Position numbers and translations under genes: made by a program | Shown here: positions 18,972 to 27,783 of the stretch, in pieces | Layout of the letters: every line of letters starts with the position of its first letter | Position numbering within the stretch: position 1 is the first letter of the stretch | The notes under the pieces: generated by a model | Seen by the model: the letters and a program-made list of their open reading frames with translations, nothing else | Told to the model about the DNA's origin: nothing | The model's database searches: none | Source of the DNA: Psychrobacter raelei | GTDB taxonomy: Bacteria > Pseudomonadota > Gammaproteobacteria > Pseudomonadales > Moraxellaceae | Assembly: GCF_022631235.3 (NCBI RefSeq) | Contig: NZ_CP093310.2 | Coordinates: 682,001 to 746,000 of the forward strand | Direction of reading: 5' to 3' | DNA length: 64,000 nt

Positions 18972-19970
18972 ATGCCCATGACTATGACTCAATCTGCTAC
19001 CAACCCAACTGCAATCCCTGTATCTGCTACCAAAGCTTCTGCTAACGCCGCCACGACTCAAGATCCAAGCATCTTTGGTAAAGTCGCCGTGGTCTTTGGG
19101 GGTAATAGCAATGAGCGAGCAGTGTCATTAGACAGTGGCAATGCGGTATTACAGGCGCTACAGTCACAGGGCATCGATGCCACTCACTTTGACCCTAAAG
19201 ACCAAGATGTGACTGAATTAAAAAATTACGACCGTGTATTTAATGTGCTACATGGCCGCGGCGGTGAAGATGGTCAGTTACAAGGCCTGTTAGATTGGCT
19301 GGGTCTACCCCAGACAGGATCCGGTGTTTTGGCATCAGCGATTGGTATGGACAAAGTACGTACTAAGCAATTGTGGCACGGCTGTGGATTATCTACTGCG
19401 CCTTTTGCAGTCTTGGGCGCTGACACAGACTGGCAGCAAATCGTTAATACTTTGGGTCTGCCTTTAATTGTAAAACCAGTGCATGAAGGCTCAAGTATTG
19501 GTATGAGCAAGGTGAATACGTTAGATGAGCTGCCAAAAGCCTATGAAGTAGCAGCAGGGTGTGGTGATGTGGTGATGGCAGAAAAATGGATTACTGGCCG
19601 TGAGTTTACCATCGTTATTATCGATGATGAGGCTTATCCAGTTATTCGCCTGCAGCCTGCAGACATCTCCAATTTCTACGATTATGAGGCCAAATACAAT
19701 CGTAACGATACTCAGTACCATATTCCTTGTGGCTTAAGCGCAGAAGAAGAAGCACATTTACAGGCACTAAGCTTGGCGGCATTTAAGGCAGTAGACGCCA
19801 AAGGCTGGGGCCGTATTGATGCTATGCAAGACGAAGAAGGTAACTTTTGGCTATTAGAGATTAATACCGTACCTGGTATGACCAGTCACAGCTTAGTACC
19901 TATGGCAGCTAAAGCACGTGGGATGAATTTTGAACAGCTATGTTGGCATATCTTAGCCCAGACGCTGTAA
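18972..19970 (+). CDS. ddl: D-alanine--D-alanine ligase
   Basis: ATP-grasp enzyme making the D-Ala-D-Ala dipeptide for the pentapeptide stem. 332 residues; three in-frame ATGs at 18972, 18978 and 18984 make the exact start uncertain, and the first 32 residues (Thr/Ala-rich) are an extension. Core: VAVVFGGNSNERAVSLDSG, VFNVLHGRGGEDGQLQGLLD, the ATP-grasp segment LIVKPVHEGSSIGMSKV, and metal/substrate motifs LLEINTVPGMTSHSLVP near the C-terminus. The position between murC and ftsQ matches ddlB of other gammaproteobacteria. Confidence 0.96.
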   Translation: MPMTMTQSATNPTAIPVSATKASANAATTQDPSIFGKVAVVFGGNSNERAVSLDSGNAVLQALQSQGIDATHFDPKDQDVTELKNYDRVFNVLHGRGGEDGQLQGLLDWLGLPQTGSGVLASAIGMDKVRTKQLWHGCGLSTAPFAVLGADTDWQQIVNTLGLPLIVKPVHEGSSIGMSKVNTLDELPKAYEVAAGCGDVVMAEKWITGREFTIVIIDDEAYPVIRLQPADISNFYDYEAKYNRNDTQYHIPCGLSAEEEAHLQALSLAAFKAVDAKGWGRIDAMQDEEGNFWLLEINTVPGMTSHSLVPMAAKARGMNFEQLCWHILAQTL

Positions 19971-20193
19971 GGGTTAACAGGGCTAGTGTGGTCAAATAAT
20001 CAGATAAATAAGGCAAGGCTAACCACCACGCGGATCTGATTAAAACACACCCATTTAAACCCAAGACCAATTAAAAATATGTATTTTTAGACCCAAATAG
20101 CCCTATGAGATATTGCATTATTTCTCATATGGTTTTTTCTGTCATAAATTGATACATGCTCACTAAACATAGGCGCTATCGCTACTTCAGCAA

Positions 20194-21135
20194 ATGCGTT
20201 ACAATTATAAGTTATTAGACAAAATGGACACGATGGCTGCCTCTGTGAATAAAACTTCGCTGAATTTAAGTAAATTTTTATCTGCAAAAGTGTGGATAGC
20301 TATCGCGGTAGTGTTGTTTGTTGCCATATTTGTTTTGGTGGCCAATAGGGTGTATCACTCTCAGCCTGCCAAAGTGGTGGTAAACGCCAAAAATCTAGAT
20401 GCCGCTCAGTACCAAAAGCTTAATACCGCTATGAGCAAAAAACAGGCTGGTAGCTTTTTTACCGCAGTATTGCCTGAGCTTAAAGACAGTGTGATGCAGC
20501 AAGATTGGATTAGCCAAGTAGACATTGAGCGCAAATGGGGTGAAGGAATTGTTATCACCGCCTTACCACGTGAGCCGATAGCTAAATTTGGCAGTGAACA
20601 CTTAATAGATTCGCAAGGCAAAGTATTTAAGCCTGTGAGCGAATCTGAATTGTCTCAAGATGGACTTATTATGCTGCAAGGAGATGCTGAGCAATCCTCC
20701 TTAATTATGCAACAAATGCAGCAAGTCAACCAGTGGTTTGCCCCTTTAAAAATGCAAGTGGATGATCTGGTGTTAACACCGCGCATGACTTGGGCAATTC
20801 GCTTTAATAATGGCATGCGTATTATTGTCGATAACGAGCACACCTCACAAAAGCTTATGAATCTTAGCCAATTGCTTCAAAACCAGTTGGCAGATAAACG
20901 TGGTCAAATACAGGCAGTAGATTTGCGTTATAAAAATGGCTTTGTGATTGATTGGAAAAAAGACTCAGCACCTGATAAAGCTGAAATGAATCAAAGAAGC
21001 GATACTCAAAAGACGGCAAGTACGCAAAAAGCCACCAGTAGTACAAGTGAACAGAACAAAAATACCAACAGTTCAAGCTTAGCTAATGAGCCGCAAGCAG
21101 CAGCTTCGCGTCCAAGCAGCCAACAAACCAACTAA
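20194..21135 (+). CDS. ftsQ: cell division protein FtsQ
   Basis: Bitopic inner-membrane divisome scaffold that binds FtsB and FtsL. The 313-residue reading has one TM helix at about residues 32-52 (AKVWIAIAVVLFVAIFVLVANRVYH), a POTRA-like region (FTAVLPELKDSVMQQDWISQVDIERKWGEGIVITALPREPIAKFG), the FtsQ beta domain, and a disordered Ser/Thr/Gln-rich tail after residue 265. The start is unsure: ATGs at 20194, 20224 and 20233 are all in frame and none has a good ribosome binding site; a possible -10 TACAAT overlaps the first. A gap of 223 bp follows ddl. Confidence 0.93.
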   Translation: MRYNYKLLDKMDTMAASVNKTSLNLSKFLSAKVWIAIAVVLFVAIFVLVANRVYHSQPAKVVVNAKNLDAAQYQKLNTAMSKKQAGSFFTAVLPELKDSVMQQDWISQVDIERKWGEGIVITALPREPIAKFGSEHLIDSQGKVFKPVSESELSQDGLIMLQGDAEQSSLIMQQMQQVNQWFAPLKMQVDDLVLTPRMTWAIRFNNGMRIIVDNEHTSQKLMNLSQLLQNQLADKRGQIQAVDLRYKNGFVIDWKKDSAPDKAEMNQRSDTQKTASTQKATSSTSEQNKNTNSSSLANEPQAAASRPSSQQTN

Positions 21136-21487
21136 AGAGCGCATTTGATTCTGCCGCAAAGCATAGGCGATGCCCGTTTATTGATAAGTTGTTTTTATAT
21201 CACCTCTAGCTGCTGCGTATAGTGTGTTACCGTGATAAGCGCTAAGCTTGTCTTGGCCAATAAACGCTCAGTTAGATATAAAATAAAAGATGGTGGATAC
21301 ATGGCTGGCAAAGGATAGGGCAGTAATAGCAGGAAATAATAAAGGGTACTTAAGGCCAGTCTGCTTAAGGATAAGCCCAGACGAATTAATAACCAAACAA
21401 CTTAATCTAACCTTACTGTTTTTTGTAGGACACAGCGTATAACCAAATACTCTAAACTCCTAACAGTACCTATTATGTTCTAAACTT
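21136..21487. other. 352-bp spacer between ftsQ and ftsA
   Basis: No ORF with a ribosome binding site and no clear terminator. In most relatives ftsQ and ftsA are adjacent or overlap, so this gap probably carries an ftsA promoter; I see no strong consensus element. Confidence 0.4.
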
Positions 21488-22786
21488 ATGAGTAAATCTG
21501 AAAATCTTCTCGCCGTTATTCATCTAAGCGCCACTGCAGTGTATGTAGTCGTTGGTAATGTGATTTCTGCAAAAGAAATTCGCATTAAAGGGGTGGGTGA
21601 GGTATTTACCAATGATTTTCAGCAAGGTCAGATTACCCACTTTGATCGCTTAAAAAGCTCTATCCGTCAGGCCATTATCCAAGCTGAGGAAATGGCCAAT
21701 TGTCGTATCCATAGTGTTTGGCTTACCTTATCGACTCCTGAATTATTAAGCCATAATGGCTTTGGTGTGGTGGATTTAGACAGTGGTGTGGTCGAAACCC
21801 AACACATTGTTAATGCGTTAACCTTAGCCAAAGCCAGTGTGCTACCCAATACCCATTATTTAATGCATTATTGCCAACAAGGCATCTTCCTTGAAAATCA
21901 AGAAAAGATGGTAGATGATGCCATTGGTATGTATGCAAACAAAGTCACTGTGATGTATCATTTAATGATGATGCCGGTGAGCAGCCGACAAAATATTCAA
22001 AAACTAATTCAAGCCTGTGATGTGAGCATTGACCATATGTTGTTCGATGCGGTATCAAGTGCTGAATATGGTCTGATGCCAGACGAACGTGAGCAAGGGG
22101 TGTGTTTGATCGATATCGGCGCAAGTACAACCAGTATTTGTGTTTATCGTGAAAATAAATTAATTTTTACCCACTGTATCGCTGATGGCGGTAATAACGT
22201 CACCATGGATATTTCAGCTGAGCTCAATATCACCATGATGGAGGCTGAAAGACTCAAAATTGAAAAAGGGACTGTGGATACGCGTGATATAGACCCTTCT
22301 CGTTTTGAGACGTTTGCTCGTGTGGGTAGTATGAATGATGAGGTAACGGTTAATATCTTACAGTTGGCTCAAATCATTGAAGCCCGTTATATCGAGCTTT
22401 ATAAAGCGTTATTTCAAAAGCTTTCAGATGCCGGCTTACTCGACTACCTACAACGTGGTGTGGTATTAACCGGGGGTGGCAGTCAAGTCAAAGGTATGGT
22501 ACGTTTCTCAAAACGCTTGCTTGAGATGCCGGTAGTGCTGACCACGCCGCATGAGGCAATTTCCGCTTACAACTATTTTGATAGTCATGATGAGAAGTTT
22601 AAAGAGCTCAATGCAAGAGTGGAGCAGCGCTCGCTACAAACTGCTTTTGGCGCGTTGTTATACAGTCAAAGCGAGCAGTTTAAACACAGCGAAAGAAGCT
22701 CTCCTGAAGCGTTAGAGGTTGATAAGCCCAATTCATTTAGCAGAATTAGACACAGTTTGAATAACTTTTTTAAAAACCTTATATAA
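21488..22786 (+). CDS. ftsA: cell division protein FtsA
   Basis: Actin-like ATPase that tethers FtsZ to the membrane and recruits later divisome proteins. 432 residues. Seen: N-terminal LAVIHLSATAVYVVVGNV, SHTS-like 1C domain region (VWLTLSTPELLSHNGFGVVD), the phosphate-2 motif GVCLIDIGASTTSICVYREN, the adenosine motif GVVLTGGGSQVKGM, and a C-terminal amphipathic membrane helix (SFSRIRHSLNNFFKNLI). Between the first motif and the 1C domain the usual Asp-Gly-Thr-like first phosphate motif is degenerate (HLSATAVYV), as in some Moraxellaceae. ftsZ follows after 80 bp. Confidence 0.95.
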   Translation: MSKSENLLAVIHLSATAVYVVVGNVISAKEIRIKGVGEVFTNDFQQGQITHFDRLKSSIRQAIIQAEEMANCRIHSVWLTLSTPELLSHNGFGVVDLDSGVVETQHIVNALTLAKASVLPNTHYLMHYCQQGIFLENQEKMVDDAIGMYANKVTVMYHLMMMPVSSRQNIQKLIQACDVSIDHMLFDAVSSAEYGLMPDEREQGVCLIDIGASTTSICVYRENKLIFTHCIADGGNNVTMDISAELNITMMEAERLKIEKGTVDTRDIDPSRFETFARVGSMNDEVTVNILQLAQIIEARYIELYKALFQKLSDAGLLDYLQRGVVLTGGGSQVKGMVRFSKRLLEMPVVLTTPHEAISAYNYFDSHDEKFKELNARVEQRSLQTAFGALLYSQSEQFKHSERSSPEALEVDKPNSFSRIRHSLNNFFKNLI

Positions 22787-22866
22787 TTTAATTTTCATAT
22801 TTGACAGTCATCACTTAGTTAATACATATAAAAATTAACTAAAAAAGGTGACCCCAAGGAGTGATA

Positions 22867-24060
22867 ATGTCTAAGTACACAATGGCTACTAATAGCCACG
22901 ATTTAAATAATGGCCAAGCTCGTTTTACAGTATTTGGCGTTGGCGGTGGCGGCGGTAACGCGGTTGAACATATGGTTCAACAAGGCGTTAAAGGGGTTAC
23001 CTTTGTTTGTGCCAATACTGATAAGCAAGCCTTAGACAGACTAACTGCTGATAACAAACTACAATTAGGTGCCAATACCAACCGTGGTCTAGGCGCAGGT
23101 GCTAACCCTGAAGTGGGTCGTGAAGCCGCTGAGCAAGAAGAGGAGTCTATCCGTAAACTACTTGAAGACTCAGACATGGTATTTATTACTGCTGGTATGG
23201 GCGGTGGTACGGGTACGGGTGCGGCCCCTGTTGTGGCGCGTATTGCCAAAGAGATGGAAATCTTAACGGTCGGCGTAGTAACCACCCCCTTTAAATTTGA
23301 AGGCGGCAAACGTATTAAAGCGGCCAAAGCCGGTATCGATCAGTTATCAAACTTTGTAGATTCTATCATTACCATTCCAAACGATAAGCTATTAAAGGTG
23401 TATGGCAACATCTCAATGCAAGATGCTTTTAAAAAGGCGGACGATGTATTGATGCATGCAGTACAAGGTATTGCCCAGACCATCTCAAGCGAAGGTGTGA
23501 TCAACATTGACTTTAATGATATCCGCACTGCTATGACCGCCAAAGGTCATGCTATGATGGGTATTGGCCGCGCCAGTGGCGAAGATCGTGCCCGTCAAGC
23601 GACTGAAAAAGCCATTCGCTCACCACTACTTGATAATTTATTGTTAGAAAATGCCAAAGGTCTTATCGTAAACGTTGTGTCTTCTGAATCAGTGACTTTA
23701 GATGAGCTAAATCAGATCACTGAAGTGGTTAACGATATTACCGATATAGAAGATGCCAATATCTTTATTGGTACAGTCATTGATGAGAAGCTAGGTGAAG
23801 ACTTACATGTCACGGTGATCGCTACAGGTCTGACCTTAGATGAAAGCCAAGATGAGCGTAAGCCTATGCTGTCTGCCAATAGCAATCAAACCGTTGATCC
23901 TAGTGTACACACCAGCGCGTTTAACAGCCATCAAAAAGCGGCTCAGTCTCAAGCCTATCCGGCACAGGCACCTGCAGGTAGTTCTTCAGCTCCGCAGCAG
24001 CCTGCAGCGACTAAAACCAATAGCATCCAAGACTATCTAAAGCGTCAACAAAACCGTTAA
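22867..24060 (+). CDS. ftsZ: cell division GTPase FtsZ
   Basis: Tubulin-like GTPase that forms the Z-ring. I choose the ATG at 22867, because AAGGAG (22856-22861) stands five bases upstream; a GTG at 22861 overlaps that site. 397 residues. Motifs: GVGGGGGNAVEHM, VFITAGMGGGTGTGAAPVVA (tubulin signature), then the T7 synergy loop NIDFNDIRTAM, and after a Gln/Ala/Pro-rich linker the conserved C-terminal peptide IQDYLKRQQNR that binds FtsA/ZipA. The terminator at 24092 separates it from lpxC. Confidence 0.99.
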   Translation: MSKYTMATNSHDLNNGQARFTVFGVGGGGGNAVEHMVQQGVKGVTFVCANTDKQALDRLTADNKLQLGANTNRGLGAGANPEVGREAAEQEEESIRKLLEDSDMVFITAGMGGGTGTGAAPVVARIAKEMEILTVGVVTTPFKFEGGKRIKAAKAGIDQLSNFVDSIITIPNDKLLKVYGNISMQDAFKKADDVLMHAVQGIAQTISSEGVINIDFNDIRTAMTAKGHAMMGIGRASGEDRARQATEKAIRSPLLDNLLLENAKGLIVNVVSSESVTLDELNQITEVVNDITDIEDANIFIGTVIDEKLGEDLHVTVIATGLTLDESQDERKPMLSANSNQTVDPSVHTSAFNSHQKAAQSQAYPAQAPAGSSSAPQQPAATKTNSIQDYLKRQQNR

Positions 24061-24091
24061 TAACTTAACAATAAAATTGTACCTGCTATTA

Positions 24092-24121
24092 AAAAGCCAA
24101 GCCAATGCTTGGCTTTTTTTA
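24092..24121 (+). terminator. intrinsic terminator after ftsZ
   Basis: 9-bp stem AAGCCAAGC (24094-24102) with GCTTGGCTT (24107-24115), loop CAAT, then a T-run. It marks the end of the division transcripts. Confidence 0.9.
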
Positions 24122-24185
24122 TGCCTGTCTTTTGTGAAATTAACCACAAATACCTAGGATATAAGGTAATATTATTGAGCGACTG

Positions 24186-24194
24186 TGCTAGAAT
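24186..24194 (+). promoter_or_regulatory. extended -10 promoter element for lpxC
   Basis: TGC then TAGAAT at 24189-24194, 62 bp before lpxC and after the ftsZ terminator, so lpxC is probably transcribed on its own. Confidence 0.5.
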
Positions 24195-24256
24195 TCTTTT
24201 TATTTTGCTCGTTAATGACAGCAACTCATTGACGACAGCAATAAGGTACCGGCTTT

Positions 24257-25150
24257 ATGAAACAACGCACCTTAAAACAGCCCATAACTGTCGTTGGGAT
24301 AGGACTACATAGCGGTCAAGATGTCACCTTAACCTTGCAGCCTAGTGAGGTAAATACGGGGATTAGATTTTTGCGCACCGATATTGAGGATGCTCCCTTG
24401 ATAGCGGCCGATGCATTTTTGGTGACAGACACGGTCATGTCCTCTAATCTGATGGTAAATGGCATAAAAATTGGCACAGTCGAGCACCTATTAAGTGCTT
24501 TGGCAGGCTTTGGTATAGATAACCTACTGATTAAGGTGTCTGATGCTGAGATTCCTATTATGGATGGCAGTGCTGCCAATTACGTCACCTTATTACTCGA
24601 GGCAGGTATAGAGGAGCAAGCCGCTCCTAAGCAGTTTATGAAAATATTAAAACCTGTCAAAGTAGTCGAGGGAGATAAGTGGGCACAACTTGAGCCTTAC
24701 GACGGCTTTAGCTTAGATTTTGAAATTGACTTTAATCATCCTGGTATTCCAAAAGATACCCAGCGCTATCGCTTTGAATTCTCCTTGCAGAACTATATCG
24801 AGAATGTGGGCAATGCTCGAACCTTTGGATTTATGCGAGATATTGAGCATCTGCAGAAGAATAATCTGGCGCTAGGCGGCAGTTTGGACAATGCAATTGT
24901 GCTTGATGATAACGGCATTATGAACAAAGAGGGCCTAAGACATCAAGAAGAGTTCGTGCGTCATAAGATTTTAGATGCTATTGGTGATTTATATTTGGCT
25001 AAATACAGTCTGATTGGCGGTTTTTCTGCTTACAAATCTGGTCATGCATTGAACAATAAGCTCATTAGAGAGGTATATAATGACCCCAATAACTTTGAAA
25101 TTGTAACAATTTATGACACATCTTCAGTGGCGAGAGCTTATGAAATTTAA
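24257..25150 (+). CDS. lpxC: UDP-3-O-acyl-N-acetylglucosamine deacetylase
   Basis: Zinc deacetylase, the committed step of lipid A synthesis. 297 residues, near the family's 305. Motifs: TVVGIGLHSGQDVTL, GTVEHLLSALAGFGIDN (zinc ligand H77), EIPIMDGSA, and HKILDAIGDLYLAKYSLIGG, which holds the other zinc ligands His and Asp. The C-terminal sequence ends VARAYEI; E. coli uses its own LpxC tail as an FtsH degron, and ftsH is also in this window, but this tail differs. ATG follows AAGGTACCGGCTTT. A terminator follows at 25229. Confidence 0.98.
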   Translation: MKQRTLKQPITVVGIGLHSGQDVTLTLQPSEVNTGIRFLRTDIEDAPLIAADAFLVTDTVMSSNLMVNGIKIGTVEHLLSALAGFGIDNLLIKVSDAEIPIMDGSAANYVTLLLEAGIEEQAAPKQFMKILKPVKVVEGDKWAQLEPYDGFSLDFEIDFNHPGIPKDTQRYRFEFSLQNYIENVGNARTFGFMRDIEHLQKNNLALGGSLDNAIVLDDNGIMNKEGLRHQEEFVRHKILDAIGDLYLAKYSLIGGFSAYKSGHALNNKLIREVYNDPNNFEIVTIYDTSSVARAYEI

Positions 25151-25228
25151 ATTTCAAGTAAAATCTTCAATAATTTTTAGATTTTCTGGTCGTTTTTTTA
25201 GATTTTAAGCAACAATATGGAAATATAA

Positions 25229-25260
25229 AAAAAGGTGAAACTCAGGTTTCACCTTTTTTT
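25229..25260 (+). terminator. intrinsic terminator after lpxC (bidirectional shape)
   Basis: 11-bp perfect stem (25231-25241 with 25246-25256), loop TCAG, T-run to 25260 and an A-run on the other side. Confidence 0.92.
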
Positions 25261-25445
25261 GTGTCTAAATAAGAAATACTTTCATAATCCAAACATATTC
25301 AATACTTACAGCCTAATTATTAAAGTGTATCTCATGATGAAAAAGTGGATTTATTTAGGAGAATTGATGAATTGGTTTTAAAAACTAAACGTTATATACC
25401 AAGAAAACGACATCAAGTTACATAATAAAACATTTTAGAGACTAT

Positions 25446-25985
25446 TTAGTTAGGTTTTGCGAGACGCTTTAGAGAGTTTTTGAGGCGCTCGTCTTTAATG
25501 ACATGCTCTAAAGTGTGTGTTATAGTTCTTCTCGTTGTTTCGGTCAGGCCATGATTAACGTGGCTTGAGCCCTTATTAGCAATTAAGTTCGATTGATTTG
25601 AATGCGGTTTTGAGTGATCATAATTTTCATTTAAATGATTAATTGAAGCAGGGTAAGTAACGATTACATCTATATTCTTTAGTACGCTGAATGTAAGAGA
25701 TTGTTCTTTAAGTATATGAATTAGGTTGTTTGACTGGTATCGAAGATGATTTGCTGCAGTTTGAGACTGTACAGAGAGCACCAAGTGCCCCTCTTCGAAT
25801 TTAACCACCCACAGAGTGTCTAATATCTCTTGGGGGAGGCCAGAGTCAAATAATACCTTAATCTCTTGAGTTATTTTGTTCAGCTCAGAGCATTTATCTC
25901 GTAAAAAGCGCGGCAAGGCAGACGCTGCAGACTTTTGATGATCAATGCGATTTGCTAAGTGATTGGGTTTTAATGGGTTTTGCAT
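25446..25985 (-). CDS. dciA: DciA-type replicative helicase loader (DUF721)
   Basis: 179 residues with the DUF721 core at about residues 28-115: LNKITQEIKVLFDSGLPQEI, then LWVVKFEEGHLVLSVQSQTAANHLRYQ and a strand ending IDVIVTYPAS. DciA helps load DnaB in bacteria that lack DnaC/DnaI; its place next to lpxC is common in gammaproteobacteria, where it often precedes secA. secA is not here; the region to its right has a CHAP protein instead. The C-terminal 60 residues (SKPHSNQSNL onward) are probably disordered up to a basic helix (EHVIKDERLKNSLKRLAK). Function is from family knowledge, not from residue-level proof. Confidence 0.82.
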   Translation of the reverse strand: MQNPLKPNHLANRIDHQKSAASALPRFLRDKCSELNKITQEIKVLFDSGLPQEILDTLWVVKFEEGHLVLSVQSQTAANHLRYQSNNLIHILKEQSLTFSVLKNIDVIVTYPASINHLNENYDHSKPHSNQSNLIANKGSSHVNHGLTETTRRTITHTLEHVIKDERLKNSLKRLAKPN

Positions 25986-26174
25986 CGCAGGCCTCAGACT
26001 TAATTTTAGATGGCGTTATAACTGACTATATGAATAGCATAAACGGTTGCTAGGTCTAAATACAGACTGTTTCGATAGGTCGTTTGTTTTACGTTTATTT
26101 ATTAAATGAAGATTAGAAGACTATTTGACAGGTAGGTTGAATAGTACATTAAAAAGATTAATTCTGGGAGCGTT

Positions 26175-26900
26175 ATGAAAAAGTCACTTATTATTTTGTC
26201 GTTAATGGGGCTAAGTGCCACACAAGTAAATGCCACGGTTCAACAGACTTTTGAACCATCTGCAAGCTCTTCATTAGCTTCAGTTAATAATACACCTATC
26301 AAGAGAGTCTCAGTTTACTCAAACATTAGTGGAAATAGTGCAAGTATCGGTCAGATTGAATCTTTATCCAGTCAAGCAAGTCAAAAGAGCGATGAGTTAG
26401 CTCAGCTTGCTAGACAGTTAGAAAGTAAGTATTCAGCGACCACATTTGCCACCACAGCCAATAGTCCTATTCGCTCAGCAGCTCGTATCGATAGTTCAGC
26501 ACCACCCGCGCTAGCCGCAGCCCGTGCAGCCCGTGCCGCTCATTCAAGAACTCAAGGTTTATGTGCTCGCTACGTACGTCAAGCATTACAAGCTGCAGGT
26601 TATAGCTTCACCCCCAATGCCTCAGCTTATCAATACGCCACTCGTGGCACTCTAGCAGAAGCTGGCTTCGTTAAAATCAGCAATGACGCGCCACCACAAG
26701 TCGGTGACGTAGTGGTGTACAACCGCTCATCTAAGCACCCACATGGCCACATTCAAATTTTTGATGGTAACACTTGGGTATCAGATTTTATTCAGCCTAG
26801 AAAAAACCCTTATAGCGACGCCTATTCATATACCACATGGCGCGATGCCCGTTATACAAACGATGCATCAAACGAAGGTATCTACTTAGCAATGGATTAA
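26175..26900 (+). CDS. secreted CHAP-domain peptidoglycan hydrolase-like protein
   Basis: 241 residues. Signal peptide of 20 residues ends QVNA before TVQQ. Residues 40-125 are a Ser/Ala-rich linker with a possible coiled segment (SQASQKSDELAQLARQLESK). The CHAP/NlpC-like domain at about 128-215 has Cys130 in LCARYVRQAL and His192 in PHGHIQIFDG, the expected catalytic pair, plus PQVGDVVVYN. It is probably a periplasmic amidase or endopeptidase. A GGGAGCGTT site precedes the ATG. It stands alone between divergent dciA and convergent yhbY, with its own terminator. Confidence 0.85.
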   Translation: MKKSLIILSLMGLSATQVNATVQQTFEPSASSSLASVNNTPIKRVSVYSNISGNSASIGQIESLSSQASQKSDELAQLARQLESKYSATTFATTANSPIRSAARIDSSAPPALAAARAARAAHSRTQGLCARYVRQALQAAGYSFTPNASAYQYATRGTLAEAGFVKISNDAPPQVGDVVVYNRSSKHPHGHIQIFDGNTWVSDFIQPRKNPYSDAYSYTTWRDARYTNDASNEGIYLAMD

Positions 26901-26940
26901 GCCTAAGCTTGATAGATTATGGCAATGTATTTAGACATCA

Positions 26941-26967
26941 AAGCTCAGCAACAAGCTGAGTTTTTTT
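26941..26967 (+). terminator. intrinsic terminator after the CHAP gene
   Basis: CTCAGC (26944-26949) pairs with GCTGAG (26955-26960), with flanking A/T pairs and seven T. Confidence 0.8.
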
Positions 26968-27052
26968 GTGCCGGCAGTTTATGACATTTATGGTTGATAT
27001 CAATATGGTTGATGTCAAAGCGGCTAACCCTTCTAACAGCATTGGCTACTCA

Positions 27053-27087
27053 CAAAAAAAGGCCGCTCATACAGAGCGGCCTTTTTA
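27053..27087. terminator. bidirectional terminator between the CHAP gene and yhbY
   Basis: 8-bp GC-rich stem GGCCGCTC (27061-27068) with GAGCGGCC (27074-27081), A-run at 27054-27060 and T-run at 27082-27086. It can end transcripts from both convergent genes. Confidence 0.9.
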
Positions 27088-27132
27088 ACTTGGCATAACA
27101 GCTTTTAAATAAAGCCAATAAGCCTTTGAAGA

Positions 27133-27468
27133 CTAGTCGCTGTAGCGGCTTAGATTTGACAGCTTAGGATTGGCATTGGGGTTACGACGAAGTAATAGCG
27201 CCATACGGCCGATGCTGTGGATAAGCTGAGCGCCAGTTTTGGCGGCTAAGTCATCACTAAAAGCGTCACGTTCTTCTTTGGTGCCTGGTGGGGTTTTGAT
27301 TTTGATCAGTTCATGATCGTTTAAGGCACGCTCTAATTCTTCTAGCACTGATTCGGTTAAGCCTTTGTTACCGATAGTGACCACGGGCTTAAGCTCATGA
27401 CCAATGCCTTTTAGGCGGCGAACTTCAGTGCTATCTAGGGTTTTGCGTGTGTTTTTTGCAGTGCTCAT
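27133..27468 (-). CDS. yhbY: CRS1/YhbY-type RNA-binding protein
   Basis: 111 residues with the CRM domain: RRLKGIGHELKPVVTIGNKG with the GNKG loop that contacts RNA, then LTESVLEELERALNDHELIKIK and GAQLIHSIGRMALLLRRN. YhbY associates with pre-50S particles and in gammaproteobacteria is divergent from rlmE-ftsH, as here, except that a tnpB element now lies between them. The Asn/Ser-rich C-terminal tail is short. Confidence 0.95.
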   Translation of the reverse strand: MSTAKNTRKTLDSTEVRRLKGIGHELKPVVTIGNKGLTESVLEELERALNDHELIKIKTPPGTKEERDAFSDDLAAKTGAQLIHSIGRMALLLRRNPNANPKLSNLSRYSD

Positions 27469-27675
27469 AATGTCTCAGTATTAATTATTAGGCCTAACTA
27501 TGCCAGCCTTGAAAAATGTACGTGATAAAAAGACAAACCGATAATTTAGTCATCTAAAGGCTTATCTCAACCGCTGCCATTATAAAGAAAGTTGACTGCG
27601 CTTGCATGATTAGATTGTCTCAAAAATTGACATGGCTATAAATTCTTTGTATTAACTCTTTGCATTTTATCACCG

Positions 27676-27719
27676 GTCGCCGTAAAACTACCCACTTCAG
27701 GGGGTGGATATAAGGCGAC
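27676..27719. repeat. left-end subterminal hairpin of the tnpB element
   Basis: Nested inverted repeat: outer 6-bp arms GTCGCC/GGCGAC and inner 6-bp arms CTACCC/GGGTGG around ACTTCAGG. Such hairpins are the single-strand recognition sites of TnpA. It stops 64 bp before the tnpB ATG. Confidence 0.75.
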
Positions 27720-27783
27720 ACACACTGTCGTGATCAGTACTTAAAGTATTGCAAGTTAAAATTAACCTCGCCATACTGACCCT

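Noticed and set aside
22977..23327. 116-codon frame antisense to ftsZ
   Set aside because: Opposite strand of the GTPase core; composition follows ftsZ codons.
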